Assembly: GCA_033032865.1 (NCBI GenBank)
Contig: JAWHQI010000005.1
Coordinates: 6,906,001 to 6,970,000, forward strand
DNA length: 64,000 bases
Direction of reading: 5' to 3'
Source of the DNA: Dactylorhiza incarnata
Lineage: Eukaryota > Streptophyta > Magnoliopsida > Asparagales > Orchidaceae
Shown here: piece after piece, positions 10,492 to 20,370 of the stretch
How positions within the stretch are numbered: position 1 is the first letter of the stretch
Layout of the letters: every line of letters starts with the position of its first letter
Translations under genes and position numbers: made by a program
The notes under the pieces: generated by a model
What the model was told of the DNA's origin: nothing
Database searches by the model: none
The model's input: the letters and a program-made list of their open reading frames with translations, nothing else

Positions 10492-10598
10492 ATGTCATCC
10501 CCCAGAACACCACCATGGTGGTTCTTGTACAAACCATACAGAAACTTCACACCCTCCTTTTGATGTTCAAGGAGTCTACAATTAATTGATGCAGGAAC
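10492..10598 (-). CDS. SWI2: SWITCH2/ERCC6L2-like SNF2 ATPase, exon 2
   Basis: This 107-bp minus-strand exon encodes 'VPASINCRLLEHQKEGVKFL' and ends in 'HHGGVLGDDM'. That is the start of the SNF2 ATPase domain: the Q-type motif ('LLEHQKEGVKFLY') and the first half of helicase motif I. The following GLGKT would come from the next exon. An AG precedes it (10600-10599) and a consensus donor GTGAGT follows (10491-10486). In plants such proteins (SWITCH2/CHR9, related to human ERCC6L2) are DNA-translocating repair or remodelling ATPases of the nucleus. It joins exon 1 at 28791 in phase 0. No further exon was found to the left, so the rest is outside the window or lost. Confidence 0.8.
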
Positions 10599-10763
10599 CT
10601 ATACGGAAGACAATGCATCTAATATTAGATCAAATTAGAGAATAATTCATCTCAAAAAGCTTTTGAACTAGAAACTGCTCAAAGACAATATCTTGTAAAT
10701 TGTAAGATATAAAAATAGTTTCATAGTCAATCAGTATATATTTCCATCCACCCAGCCAGAGTC
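10599..10763 (-). other. 3' end of intron 1 next to the exon 2 acceptor
   Basis: This is T-rich on the minus strand and ends in TATAG at the acceptor. No element is recognised between the acceptor and the Au SINE. Confidence 0.5.
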
Positions 10764-10781
10764 AGCAAATCAAATGGAATA
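10764..10781. repeat. Au SINE target-site duplication, left copy
   Basis: AGCAAATCAAATGGAATA is repeated at 10987-11004 with one mismatch (A for G). Confidence 0.85.
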
Positions 10782-10986
10782 GGGGGGGGGGGGGGTGGGG
10801 GGGGGGGCAGCCCGGTGCACAAAGCATCCCCGCACAGCGAGGGTCCGGGGAAGGGTCCCACCACAAGGGTGAAATGTAGGCAAACCTTACCCTGCATTTT
10901 TGCAAGAGACTGCTTCCAGGACTCGACCCCATGACCTCAAGGTCACACGACAACACCTCAACCGGTGCGCCTAGGCTCCCCTTCAA
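10782..10986 (-). mobile_element. Au-type SINE
   Basis: The minus strand begins GGGGAGCCTAGGCGC. It carries tRNA-derived polymerase III promoter boxes (A-box-like GGCGCACCGGTTGAGG and B-box-like GGTCGAGTCCT) and the Au-SINE core (TCTTGCAAAAATGCAGGGTA; CCCTTCCCCGGACC; GTGCACCGGGCTGCC). An 18-bp target duplication flanks it. It lies about 180 bp from the exon 2 acceptor of the SWITCH2-like gene. Au elements usually end in a short T run. This copy ends in a long C run on its own strand (10782-10807), broken by one A. Confidence 0.88.
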
Positions 10987-11004
10987 AGCAAATCAAATAG
11001 AATA
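10987..11004. repeat. Au SINE target-site duplication, right copy
   Basis: AGCAAATCAAATAGAATA matches 10764-10781 with one difference. Confidence 0.85.
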
Positions 11005-11893
11005 TGCAACAAAATTCAAGGGCTCATAATCAGATGGAAACTAAGTACCCACTTAAAAAAGACTTCCAAGCAAAGAAAAGTGTTATATATGCTACTAATA
11101 AATCGAGTTGATACTACGCCATCAAATTCAACAGAACTATCCAATAAACTTTATTTTTTTTTAATCGCATCATCATTAATACAATAAAATAAAATAAATA
11201 TAATAAAATAAATAAAATTAAAATAATATAAAATAAAAGTAAATATATAAAAGGCAAAATAAAATAAATTAGACAAATATAAAGTGATAGAAAAATAAAG
11301 TATCCCACGGTGGAAAATCATGATAAGGTTGAACGTATTGTTATCACGCATTGCCACCGGAAATATCTGAGATGGTCAAAGTACTGACATCGTCGGTAAG
11401 ATACTGTGCTCGTTAAGCTAATCGTCTACATTATGATAGTCTACTACATAGCCAGATTATATTATTTACCACTATGATTAGGTGCTATATAGAAATAACA
11501 TATTCCAAACAAAATGCTATTATTTTTAAGGATGCTTTCACTGTAATTGTATCCATAAAATTCACCATTGGTTTGCAGAGTTTACCGTTTAGCATTGTGT
11601 CAATGAGGTTGAAGAGTTTTCCATTTAAATTCAACTTGATGAAAGGTAGGATTTTTATGGCTCTTTCAGTATTATCACAATTTGTTCCCAAAAGAGAGTT
11701 ACACAATAAGAAGATTCGTGAGAAGAACCACTATTTAACAATGGGAACCATTTATATGTAATTGATACAGTGAATATGAAAGTCTTTAGCTGACTTTAGT
11801 ATTCTACAATGTCAAAATAAAATGCAAGGTATATCATTTAGCAAATAATTTCTATTACACACACACACATATATATAAGGGAATATAGATATC
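11005..11893. other. AT-rich intronic stretch
   Basis: A low-complexity TAAAATAAA-rich block lies at 11150-11300 and a CA/TA microsatellite at 11857-11878. The frame at 11474-11761 (plus, 95 aa) has no recognisable motif and may be chance. Confidence 0.5.
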
Positions 11894-12320
11894 TTGGAAG
11901 CGCACCAAACTTTCAATTTCAAATCTCAGCCTTCCGATAACACCCATTCTAAATTATCTGAATCCAATCCCCGTGCTTTCAAAATCCCTCCCCATGCCTC
12001 CAAGAATCCTCGCTTCGTGAATCCCTCGCCCTTGCTTCCAAAACCGCCCGAAGCCTTCGCTCCCCCCACCCGAAGCCTCAACAAAATCCTCTCCTGAAAT
12101 ACCTTGCTGTCGCTATCCTCCAGATCGAAGCCTCGACAAACCCCTCGCATGAAGCCCTCATCGTCGTCGTTGTTCGGGCCAAAACACATCTTCCTCGCCC
12201 GACGTCGACGCCCTCGCCCAAACCTAGGGCACGCTGGAAACTCATCTTCCTCCCCCGACGGCGATCTGCGAATCTTCGACTTGGATTTCAGCAAACTACT
12301 TTGCATTCTCTAGGTGAGTC
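11894..12320. other. C-rich open stretch of unknown origin
   Basis: Open frames exist on both strands (for example minus 11926-12306, 126 aa, rich in Arg, Gly and acidic residues). I recognise no domain. The base composition differs sharply from the AT-rich flanks, and a donor-like AGGTGAGT occurs at 12310-12317. It could be a captured first exon or leader of another gene inside intron 1. Confidence 0.25.
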
Positions 12321-13189
12321 TCCACCTCTTACTCTGGCATCTCTTTCTCCTTCGTTATCTCTTTTTTTTCTTTAAGCCCTAATCTCTTCCTTGACCGCAG
12401 CCACCCGAGCCAAAAGGAAACAGTACCTAAAGCTGCCCCTTCCATCAAAACCTACAACCTCCCTCAACCGTCGAAGCTCTCTGCATCCTCCTACAACCGA
12501 CTCCTACCTCCGACGGTAACTTCAGCCGAGATTCCCTTTGTTTTTTTCGATAAGGCCTTCTAAAAACGCCTAAATTTCTAAACTTCCGTGTTGATAATGA
12601 AAAACTTATAAATTTCTAAATTTCTTTCCAACCTAGGCAGTGCTTATTTTCATACATTTCTTATTCTCATATTTTATTTTTGCAAAATATGATTCTTTTT
12701 TGCTAAATGGGCATTTAATTCATCCGTTTTCATTGTTTCTCATGTATATTTGTTTAGATATTTTGTTCATTATTTAGAATCTAAACAGTCTAAGTTGAAT
12801 TTCTTACAACTTCAATGTTGAATCCCTACTGTCAAGACTCTCCCTTTGCTTATTTCTCCCAGTTCATCTCTTTTAAGTTGTAATCTGCTCAAAAATATTT
12901 CACCATGTTTGTGATGCTCCAGCTATTTCACCATGTTGTTTACTCACAAAAATGACATGCATGAGAGTTTGGTTCCTTGAGATCTTTCAAGAAACATAGG
13001 GGGATCAACAAGGATTCGTTATTCTTATCTTCGGATCACTTTGAAGTACTCCCATGGCCATTCTTTTCCATACATTCTTATACACTGAAATATCTTTAAA
13101 GTTTAGAAATTGAATAACTTGAACAAACAATAGATCTAACTCATTTTTCAAATCCACCAACCATGTGCTAAGAATAAAAAAATAAAGTG
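12321..13189. other. Nothing recognised
   Basis: AT-rich intronic sequence without coding motif or clear repeat. Confidence 0.4.
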
Positions 13190-13211
13190 TGAATGGTGGA
13201 AGCCTTGCCGA

Positions 13212-13262
13212 ATGTCGCCGACTCACCGAATGTCGCCGACTCACCGAATGACGCAGCAACGC
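13212..13262. repeat. Short tandem repeat (GTCGCCGACTCACCGAAT)
   Basis: An 18-bp unit repeats about two and a half times and decays to the right. It generates a repeat of His-Ser-Val-Ser-Arg-Arg on the minus strand, which is not evidence of a gene. Confidence 0.6.
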
Positions 13263-13529
13263 CGAATGTTGCCGCACGACGAATATGTCTGCGGGCACAG
13301 CCCGCACACCGCATCGAGCACGGGAGAAGAATCTCGTCACGAAACAGTGGAGAATCAAATCGAAGTTGAAGGCACGTTCATTTCCTATCCCCATTGTCGA
13401 CTTATTGTTTAAACTTGAGGGAGAGAGGGAGTGTAGAGATAAAGAACCGGAGGCTAGCGCAAGAGAGGGTGGTGGCGAGAAAAGAAGTGATGCAGTGGTA
13501 GGTCGACTCCTGGTAGATAAGTAAAATGC

Positions 13530-14065
13530 AAATCTAAATGCAATGTTTAATGTAGGTGCAAAAGACGATCCGCAATATAAATAGCAGCAATAATTAATTA
13601 TTATAAATAAACTAACAGAGGCACCAACTTTCACAAATTTTAATTTAAGAGAGCAAGCAAAGTTTCACAAGCGAATGAGGCGCAAATACTTTAAGCGTGC
13701 GCTTAATAAACCCTGCAAATTAAACAGCCACAGATACTACTAGCTAGCAAAATAAACATTCACTGCAAGTATAGTGTCAAGTCACAACAATAGAAAACAA
13801 AAACTCCAAAATAACGATTTACGCGTGCGGGCGGCGGAGGGACGATGGCTGATCATGTACATCCGAAAGTATTGTGGCTGGAAGACAGCGTGGAGGGGGC
13901 TCCGGAAGGTGAAAGGGGGTTGTTCGGTGGTGGAGATTAAAGGAAGGGGTGTGGGTTGTAGGGAAGGCGAAGGGGGAACTTCTGCGGGTAGAGGAAGGGG
14001 GCAGAGGAGCTGCTGCAGGTAGAAGGAGGGGCTTAGGAGGGGTGGTTTCAGGTTGGAGAGGGACT

Positions 14066-14109
<44 letters not shown>

Positions 14110-14500
14110 CTCAGCTTCAGGGAGGTGAAGGGGCGGCGAATCTGGGTTGAATGGGGGATGGCCAGTAATCGGCGGTTGGCTGGAAGGGGGAGGGGGAAGG
14201 AGACGTGTAGGCTTCCAGTGGTTGCACAAGGAAGAGGAGGGAAGGCATAGACTTGTGGTGGTTGCACGATGAGGAGGAGGAGGGGAAACGTAGGTTGGGA
14301 AAATGGCGGAAGACAGGTCGACGGCTGGAAGTAGGAGGTCGTGAGGGGCTCAGACAGTGGAAGGCTTACCAGAGAGGAAGAGGCAGGCAGAGGAGGGGCT
14401 TCCTGGAGTCGCACCAGGAGGGAACTTTCGACGTCACACCGCAAGAATTAGAGGACCGAGCGGTTCAGCAATCCAGCAAAACCAACCAGGGGCTTGGATT
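13530..14500 (-). repeat. Possible diverged LTR, GA/CT-rich, related to the R2 LTR
   Basis: The block AATAAACCCTGCAAATTA with CTAGCAAA downstream (13708-13760) resembles the R2 right LTR around 6779-6815 (AATAAATCCTGCAAATCA, CTAGCAAA). It is followed, as in R2, by a long G-rich stretch. The similarity is partial and I cannot set the edges. It may instead be unrelated low-complexity DNA. Confidence 0.3.
14068..14109. repeat. Poly-G homopolymer, about 42 bases
   Basis: An unbroken G run follows GACTGA and ends at CTCAGC. The true length is uncertain, because such runs are often mis-sequenced. It produces a polyproline frame on the minus strand that should not be taken as a gene. Confidence 0.9.
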
Positions 14501-15537
14501 GCTTCTCGTTGTCCCCGAGAAATTCATCTTCTCGTCGTGAAATTCATCTTCTGGACGCTAAATCCTTCAAGTCGCCCGCAGAATCAAATGTAGCCACGCC
14601 TGCGTCTTCCGGTTCCATCTACAACTCCATGTATGCACTGCAAGACACTCCCAAGCCCCTTGCTCCCCCCATGTAGAGCCCCCTGTAAATCCCGTTGTCG
14701 TGCTCACATCTCCATTTAACTGTTACATGTTGCATAATCATATCTAGGTTCCTATTTTGTAACTCTAGTTGTTCGGCATGTAACGATGATGCCCCCATTG
14801 CTTTTATTGTGCTTCATAGGTTGCATGTTGTCATTGAGTTAGATGGAGATGTGAAAATGGCTTTACTTGTTGATGACATAAATGCATATTACTTTTTGCA
14901 TCCCACTGAATTACCTAGGAAGTTCTCCTTCAAATGGTAATTTTTATTTATTTAGGAGTTAGTATTTCTCTTACACCAGGTATGGGGCATCAACTTTGGA
15001 AATATATGTAAGTTTCTGCTGGTTCTGACAAAATATAATCCTTATTTGTGGATATTCATAGGTATCTAATGCAACAACTTTTCAATAATTCCCTTTTTGC
15101 TATCTTATGAAATTTCTCTATAATTTGGTAGTCTAAATACTGGCCCAAACAGTCAACAGCTATAATCCTCATCAGTTTCAAATGTTACAAACTGGTTTCA
15201 GTTGGTATTAGTTGCAGTTGTTGATATTGATAGAAATTGGTCAAGATTAGTGATTCAGAAGCAAGGGACAGGCTATTAATGCCTGCACAATGTTCTGTCA
15301 AGAAGGAATTGAGCTTAAGCTATTCAAGGAAATAGATAGTAGCTTATGACATGCAATGGGGTGAGTAGGAAGTAGTTCACCGTGCTTATGAGTGAAAGGA
15401 TATGAATCGTTAAAATGCTTAAATGGATTGTTGTAAATTAGTTTCATTCCCTTCCCTTCGCTTCAATTCAAACAAGATAATACACGTTTTAGTTGGGAGT
15501 CTAATTCAAAGTAGCTTATGACCATACTTTTTTTTAT
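14501..15537. other. Unassigned intronic stretch
   Basis: A plus-strand frame at about 14815-14940 encodes a protein-like segment ('MALLVDDINAYYFLHPTEL') with a stop, but I cannot assign it. A short direct repeat of GAAATTCATCTTCT occurs at 14519-14532 and 14538-14551. Nothing else is recognised. Confidence 0.25.
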
Positions 15538-15555
15538 ATTTACATTGGTCAGCAT
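15538..15555. repeat. LINE target-site duplication, left copy
   Basis: ATTTACATTGGTCAGCAT recurs at 17443-17460 with two mismatches. Confidence 0.75.
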
Positions 15556-17442
15556 AAAAGATGAATCAGATACGGTTTTGACGGATGACGTGGCTATTAA
15601 GGAGCGATTGAAAAGATATTTTTATCAACTATACAATGAAAGAAAAGACAATGAACTGAACTTGGAAGAGTTAAGTAAATCCGAGGAGTATAAAAACATA
15701 CTTTTTAATCGTAAAATTCAAGCATCAGATATAGATGACGCTCTGAAGATGATGAAAAATGGAAAGGCGGTTGGGCCAGACGATATACCCACTAAAGTAT
15801 GGAAATACTTAGAGAGGAAAGGAATTTTATGGCTTACAAGTTTCTTCAATAAGATATTGAAGACAAAGAGGATGTCAGACCAATGGAGAGAAAATATTTT
15901 GGTACCTTTGTATAAGAACAAAGGAGATATACAAACTTGTGTCAATTTCACGGGAATTAAATTAATGAGTCGTACTATGAAACTATGGGAACGAGTAATA
16001 GAAAAAAGAGTTAGACGAGAGACTAGCATCTCAGAGAATCAATTTGGATTCATGTCATGGAGGTCAACCATGGAAGCTATACATCTCTGGAGGAGACTCA
16101 TTAACAACTATCGGGAAGACAAAAAGATTTGCATATACTGTTTATCGATCTGGAGAAGGCTTATGATAGGGTTCCAAGAGAGGTCCTGTGGAGAGTCTTA
16201 GAAAAGAAAGGTGTAAATGTATTATACATTGACATAATCAAAGATATGTATACAAATTCAGTGACCAGTGTGAGGACATCTGGAGGATTAACACAGGAAT
16301 TCCATATCGTTGTTGGCATACATCAAGGGTCAGCTTTTAGCCCTTATCTCATTACCCTTATCTTAGGCTTCATTTGGCGCGGCAGTGGCGGGAGCGGGCG
16401 GCGAGTGGAAAGGCGGGGTTGGGACTGAAGGGGGAGAGGCGGGGCTGGAAACTGCACTTTTCGGGGGCTTTTCCGTTGTTCGGAGGGAGGAAATAGAGCA
16501 AACGCCGTCGGACACCATTTGTTTTTCCGCTGTCCAATAGCGTTCGCTCCAAACGCGGGCGTGAAACGCCTTACCAAACAAAGCCTTAGATGAGCTCATT
16601 GGACATATCCAACAAGCAATACCTTGGTGTTTATTATTTGCAGATGATATTGTTTTGGTCGATGAGACACGCGAGGGTGTAAACGCGAAACTTGAATCAT
16701 GGCGAGACACTTTAGAAAAGAAGGGTTTTAGGTTGAGTAGGACAAAGACGGAGTATATAGAGCTTAAATTTAGTAGTGCAAGAAGGTCGAATGACTCCGT
16801 CATTAAATTGGGTGACCAAGATATTTCCCTCAGTGAGTGCTTTAAATATCTGGGATCGATAATTCAAGAAGATGGAGGTGTAGATAAAGATGTGATACAT
16901 AGAATCCAAGCAGGTTGGTTGAAGTGGAGAGGCGCGTCTGGGATCTTATGCGATCGTAAAGTACCATTAAAACTTAAAGGCAAGTTTTACCGTAATGCAA
17001 TTAGGCCAGCAATGCTCTACGGTTCTGAGTGTTGGGCAGGGAATTGTGTACATGAGCAAAAACTGGGAGTTGCGGAGATGAGAATGCTTAGGTGGATGTG
17101 TGGTCACACGAAACTGGATAAAATTAGGAATGAATGTATCAGGGATAAGACAGAAGTGGCGCCAATTGTAGAGAAGATGCGAGAAGCTCATTTAAGATGG
17201 TTCGGACATGTACATAGGAGACCATTAGAGGCACATGTTAGGCGTTGTGAGAGTTTAGTCACTAAATATGTTAAACGGGGGAGGGGTGGACCAAAAAAGA
17301 CTTGGAATGAAACTATAAGGAAAGATATGATGCACTTGGGCATTAGTGAGGCTATGATTAAAGATAGGGCTCAATGGCGACAAAGGATGCATATAGCCGA
17401 CCCCACTCTGGGGGATAAAGGCTTGAGTGTTGTTGTTGTTTG
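15556..17442 (+). mobile_element. RTE-type LINE, 5'-truncated, carrying a MITE
   Basis: This is a non-LTR retrotransposon starting inside the reverse transcriptase ORF and ending right after the stop with a (GTT)n tail (17428-17440). A 3' end this short with a trinucleotide tail is typical of plant RTE elements. Target duplications of 18 bp flank it. It is split at 16366-16585 by a Tourist-type MITE. Apart from the MITE it has one frameshift near 16130. It lies in intron 1 of the SWITCH2-like gene in the antisense orientation. Confidence 0.85.
16366..16585. mobile_element. Tourist/PIF-Harbinger-type MITE inside the LINE
   Basis: This 220-bp insert has imperfect terminal inverted repeats. The left end reads GGCTTCATTTGGCG. 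The right end, on the other strand, reads GGCTTTGTTTGGTAAGGCG. TTA is duplicated at 16363-16365 and 16586-16588. The interior is GC-rich and encodes nothing recognisable. A 3-bp TTA target and a GGCYTTGTTTGG-type end are characteristic of Tourist MITEs, mobilised in trans by PIF/Harbinger transposases. The LINE reading frame resumes when the MITE and one TTA are set aside. Confidence 0.88.
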
Positions 17443-17460
17443 ATTTACATTGGTTGGCAT
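17443..17460. repeat. LINE target-site duplication, right copy
   Basis: ATTTACATTGGTTGGCAT matches 15538-15555 with two differences. Confidence 0.75.
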
Positions 17461-17542
17461 ATAACAATTTCAAAAGCCGTGTCATCTGATATATCGAAAA
17501 AAAATTTGATATGGCAGTGTGTATTTTATTAAAGGACACAAT

Positions 17543-17743
17543 CTATTCTTTAAAAAAATATCGTTTTCCCCTAAAACATGTCGGTAGACATGTCAGGCAT
17601 ATCAGCGGACATTTAAAATAGCGGTCTTTCGGTAAATACACCAAATGCCACTTGTCATTATCCAAGGCAGTTATTTGTTCCAGCAGTGCATGTTTCCATC
17701 CAAAATTAGATCGAATCTTTTCTACGGTCTTAGAAACAAACAA
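17543..17743 (-). pseudogene. R4 reverse transcriptase, N-terminal fragment
   Basis: The minus frame includes 'GWKHALLEQITALDNDKWHL' and 'VYLPKD', which correspond to the conserved start of Copia RVT_2 (the W..A...E...L...TW.LV.LP pattern). Later motifs such as YVDD are absent, so the element is truncated just beyond. Confidence 0.7.
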
Positions 17744-18055
17744 AAGACAAAGTTGTCAAAAGGCACGATATTTGGGAGATAAAGAGTCATAAGAAACATA
17801 ATTTATAATGGGATAGTGAGTACAAGTTCGATTACATTTACGAATGTAGGCAACTCAAGAGTGTGATCGGACCTTAGTACCACAGGATCAGATGGTAGTA
17901 GTGATGAATCTAGTGTAAAAATTGTAGTATCCCTACATATCTCCGTCCAAGAATATCTGTGAATGTCATGGGTCTCTATATGAGTTGCTTCAAATTCCCA
18001 TATTCATATCAAGATGTATGGTGGCCTCTATAGTAATGGGAAGCTCATGAGTACT

Positions 18056-18693
18056 GTTGAGGCAAAAAGTGCATCAACTCTACACCAGAGGGCTATGAAA
18101 TGGATGGAGAGGTACTGCAGGTGGAAGAATACTTTGAATCATGAATGTGTTGGCGAGAGACTGGTGCCGAGAACGGCTAAGTCAGGTGGCTTTCAAGGTG
18201 AACCTTTAGTTGTATGTATTTTTATTGATTTAATGTTCGGATTACACCATATTGTAAATAGTAGAGATCTCGCACTACTAGATCAAAGCTCGCGAACACC
18301 ACTTTGACGTGTGCGAGTGTTGGGAGTTCTGTGAGCCAAAATTTGATGTGCCTTCAGTTACTGTTATAATAAGGCGTGAACAGAAACCGAAGGGCATCCG
18401 ATTCTAACTCACAAAACTCCCAACACTTGCACACCTAAAAGCGGTCCTCGCCAGCTCTAATCTAGTAGTACCAAAAAGACCTCTGTTATTTACAATCTGG
18501 TATAAACCGAACATTAAATCATAAAAACATGCATGACTAAAGGTTCACGTTGTGCGACACCTGGCCTAGCCATTTCTTGACACCCTCTCTCACCTACACA
18601 TTCGTGACTCAGAGTATTCATCCACCCACAGTTTCTCCCCATCCATTTCATAACCCCCGTGGTGTAGAGTTGAGACACTTTTTTCCTCAACAA
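18056..18693. mobile_element. Foldback element (about 640 bp) with long inverted repeats
   Basis: The left arm begins near TGTTGAGGCAAAAAGTG (18055) and is matched on the other strand by TTGAGGAAAAAAGTG ending at 18693. Complementarity runs almost to the centre near 18370, where GTGTTGGGAGTT (18322) faces its complement at about 18418. The arms have diverged by many substitutions. It sits between the R4 integrase C-terminus and the linker. Long terminal inverted repeats without coding fit a foldback or MULE-like element. I could not find a target duplication. Confidence 0.6.
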
Positions 18694-18699
18694 ATACAA

Positions 18700-19015
18700 T
18701 CAAATGCCACTTGGGAAGAGAGGTAAAAATCATACACACATGGATGATGCGAGGGAGTATTGCCAAAGTAAGGTGTGAAGTCAAAGAAGGTGATCTCACG
18801 AGACACAAAATATTTCCTGAAGGCAGTAATAACGTATAACCTTTTTGACTCCGTGAATATCCGAAGAAGATACATTTAGTAACTTTTGGGTCAAGTTTTT
18901 CCAAACATGGACCAAAGTTATGGACAAAGCTAGCGCATCCAAAAATATGATGAAGAGGGAAGAAATCTTTCTGGGAAAAGACAATGATAAGAAAGGTCAT
19001 TATTGAGAAGAGCAA
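18700..19015 (-). pseudogene. R4 integrase C-terminal domain
   Basis: The minus frame reads 'HHIFGCASFVHNFGP', then 'KLDPKVTKCIFFGYSRSQKG' and 'YTLLLPSGN', the conserved tail of Copia integrase (FGC..FVH, K..KC.F.GYS..QKGY). It then runs towards a 'SPSLTSHLTLAIL' segment and is cut by the foldback element. Confidence 0.8.
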
Positions 19016-19340
19016 GGCATCTGATTGATTAAGTGGCAGGTAGTCAGGGCAACATCAACCCAATATGATTTAGGAACGCACATGGGGAACATCATAGATC
19101 ATGTAACTTTAAGAGGATGATGGTTCTATCATTCAGCTCCATTATTTCGTTCAGAAGTGTGAGGGCAAGAATTCTAAAGTAAAATATCACGAGTCAAAAG
19201 ATAATCAAGAAATAGTTTGGATTGACTGGAGCATTGTCACTTCTAAGAGTTTTGATGGTGGTATTGAACTTATTTTGAATTTTAGCACAGAATGTAGTGA
19301 AAACTTTGTATATTTCAGAATGAGTACATAACAACAACAT

Positions 19341-19990
19341 TCATGTAATATGAGAGAAATCATCAATAAAGGTAACAAAATATCTCATACCGTTTAAATA
19401 AGAAGTACGGCAGGGACCCGATATATCACTATGAATAAGTTTACATGGACTCTTCGCTTTAGTAATAACTCGAGAAGGATACAACATACGTCGATGCATC
19501 TCATACTCACAAGACTCGCATTCTATGTTACACATTAGAGAACTGGAAAATATCAACTTCAATTGAAAAGAGAGGGATGACCATACCGATAATGAAGCTA
19601 CAAAAAAAGATGTAGGTACATAACAGACAGAAGGAGCCATGTCAAGGTAGTACAATCCACCCAATTCAATCATCATAACAATCGTCCTCCTCATCTTCAG
19701 GTCTTATATAATAGAAGAAGTGGAAGAAAAGTCGGAGAGCAATTTAAATCTTTGGTAAGTTTGCTAACACAAAAGAGCCAACAGAAATTTATGAACATAG
19801 AGAGTGTCACGAAGATCCAAGTCATGGTACGAGGTAGTGACTCCAATGCCCTTGTCTTGAGTAGTGGAATCATCAACAAGATGAATGGGAGAAAAAGTTG
19901 AATTAGTGACACTAGGAAGTTTAAAGAAAAAAACACTTGGATTACCACCCCTAAATCGATGATGCTGGTGTGGGAGGTAGAGGAAACACA
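19341..19990 (-). pseudogene. R4 protease end, pre-integrase and integrase start
   Basis: On the minus strand, 19697-19990 gives the region after the Copia protease active site, 'GIGVTTSYHDLDLRDTLYV' and 'LLALLCVSKLTKDLNCSPTF'. 19341-19694 gives 'GGLYYLDMAP', then 'CESCEYEMHRR' (second half of the HHCC finger), 'LIHSDISGPC' (first catalytic Asp region) and 'MRYFVTFIDDFSH'. Two frames are used. Inactive. Confidence 0.8.
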
Positions 19991-20370
19991 AGCGATGTAG
20001 TTACCTGAGCAAACATAAGTGGCAGTGGGTCAGGCAACCGAGTCCAATGTTAAAGGAGTATAGTGTACTCTTCTCTGCTAATGGATATAAGTAAAATACT
20101 TCAGAGGTTCAGAAGTATCAGTCATAGTTGCATTGGAATCTCTGTGGATGGGATTCCATGAAGCTTCCAACACTTGGATATGGCATAGACATCTTCCCCA
20201 CAGTGATACCATTTTGGTCATCCCCTACATGTTTGGCCACGAACTTGTCTGCATTTCTAATTGCTCTTGATGTGGATAACTAAAGTAGAGTGGTCAGTCA
20301 AAACATTGCTACTACCAAAAGTCTCTTTAGAAACATGAAGAACCCTTGAGAATGATTTACAATGGTCATT

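Larger units (their letters stand above)
15556..17443 (+). pseudogene. LINE reverse transcriptase (broken)
   Basis: RVT_1 motifs occur in order: 'MKNGKAVGPDDIPTKVWKYL' (15748 on), 'WRENILVPLYKNKGD', 'GIKLMSRTMKLWERVIEKR' and 'ENQFGFM..RSTMEAI'. After a frameshift come 'FIDLEKAYDRVPREVLW' (about 16140) and 'GIHQGSAFSPYL' (about 16318). After the MITE come the catalytic 'FADDIVLVDE' (about 16636) and the C-terminal domain with 'WLKWRGASGILCD' and 'LYGSECW'. The N-terminal endonuclease is missing. The enzyme primes cDNA on nicked target DNA in the family. This copy cannot make it. Confidence 0.85.

Noticed and set aside
13005..13634. 209-residue minus-strand frame
   Set aside because: Contains a short tandem repeat and hydrophobic or Ser-rich filler, with no recognisable domain or gene context.
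13782..14444. 220-residue frame with a long polyproline run
   Set aside because: Produced by the 42-base poly-G run read on the minus strand. Composition artefact.
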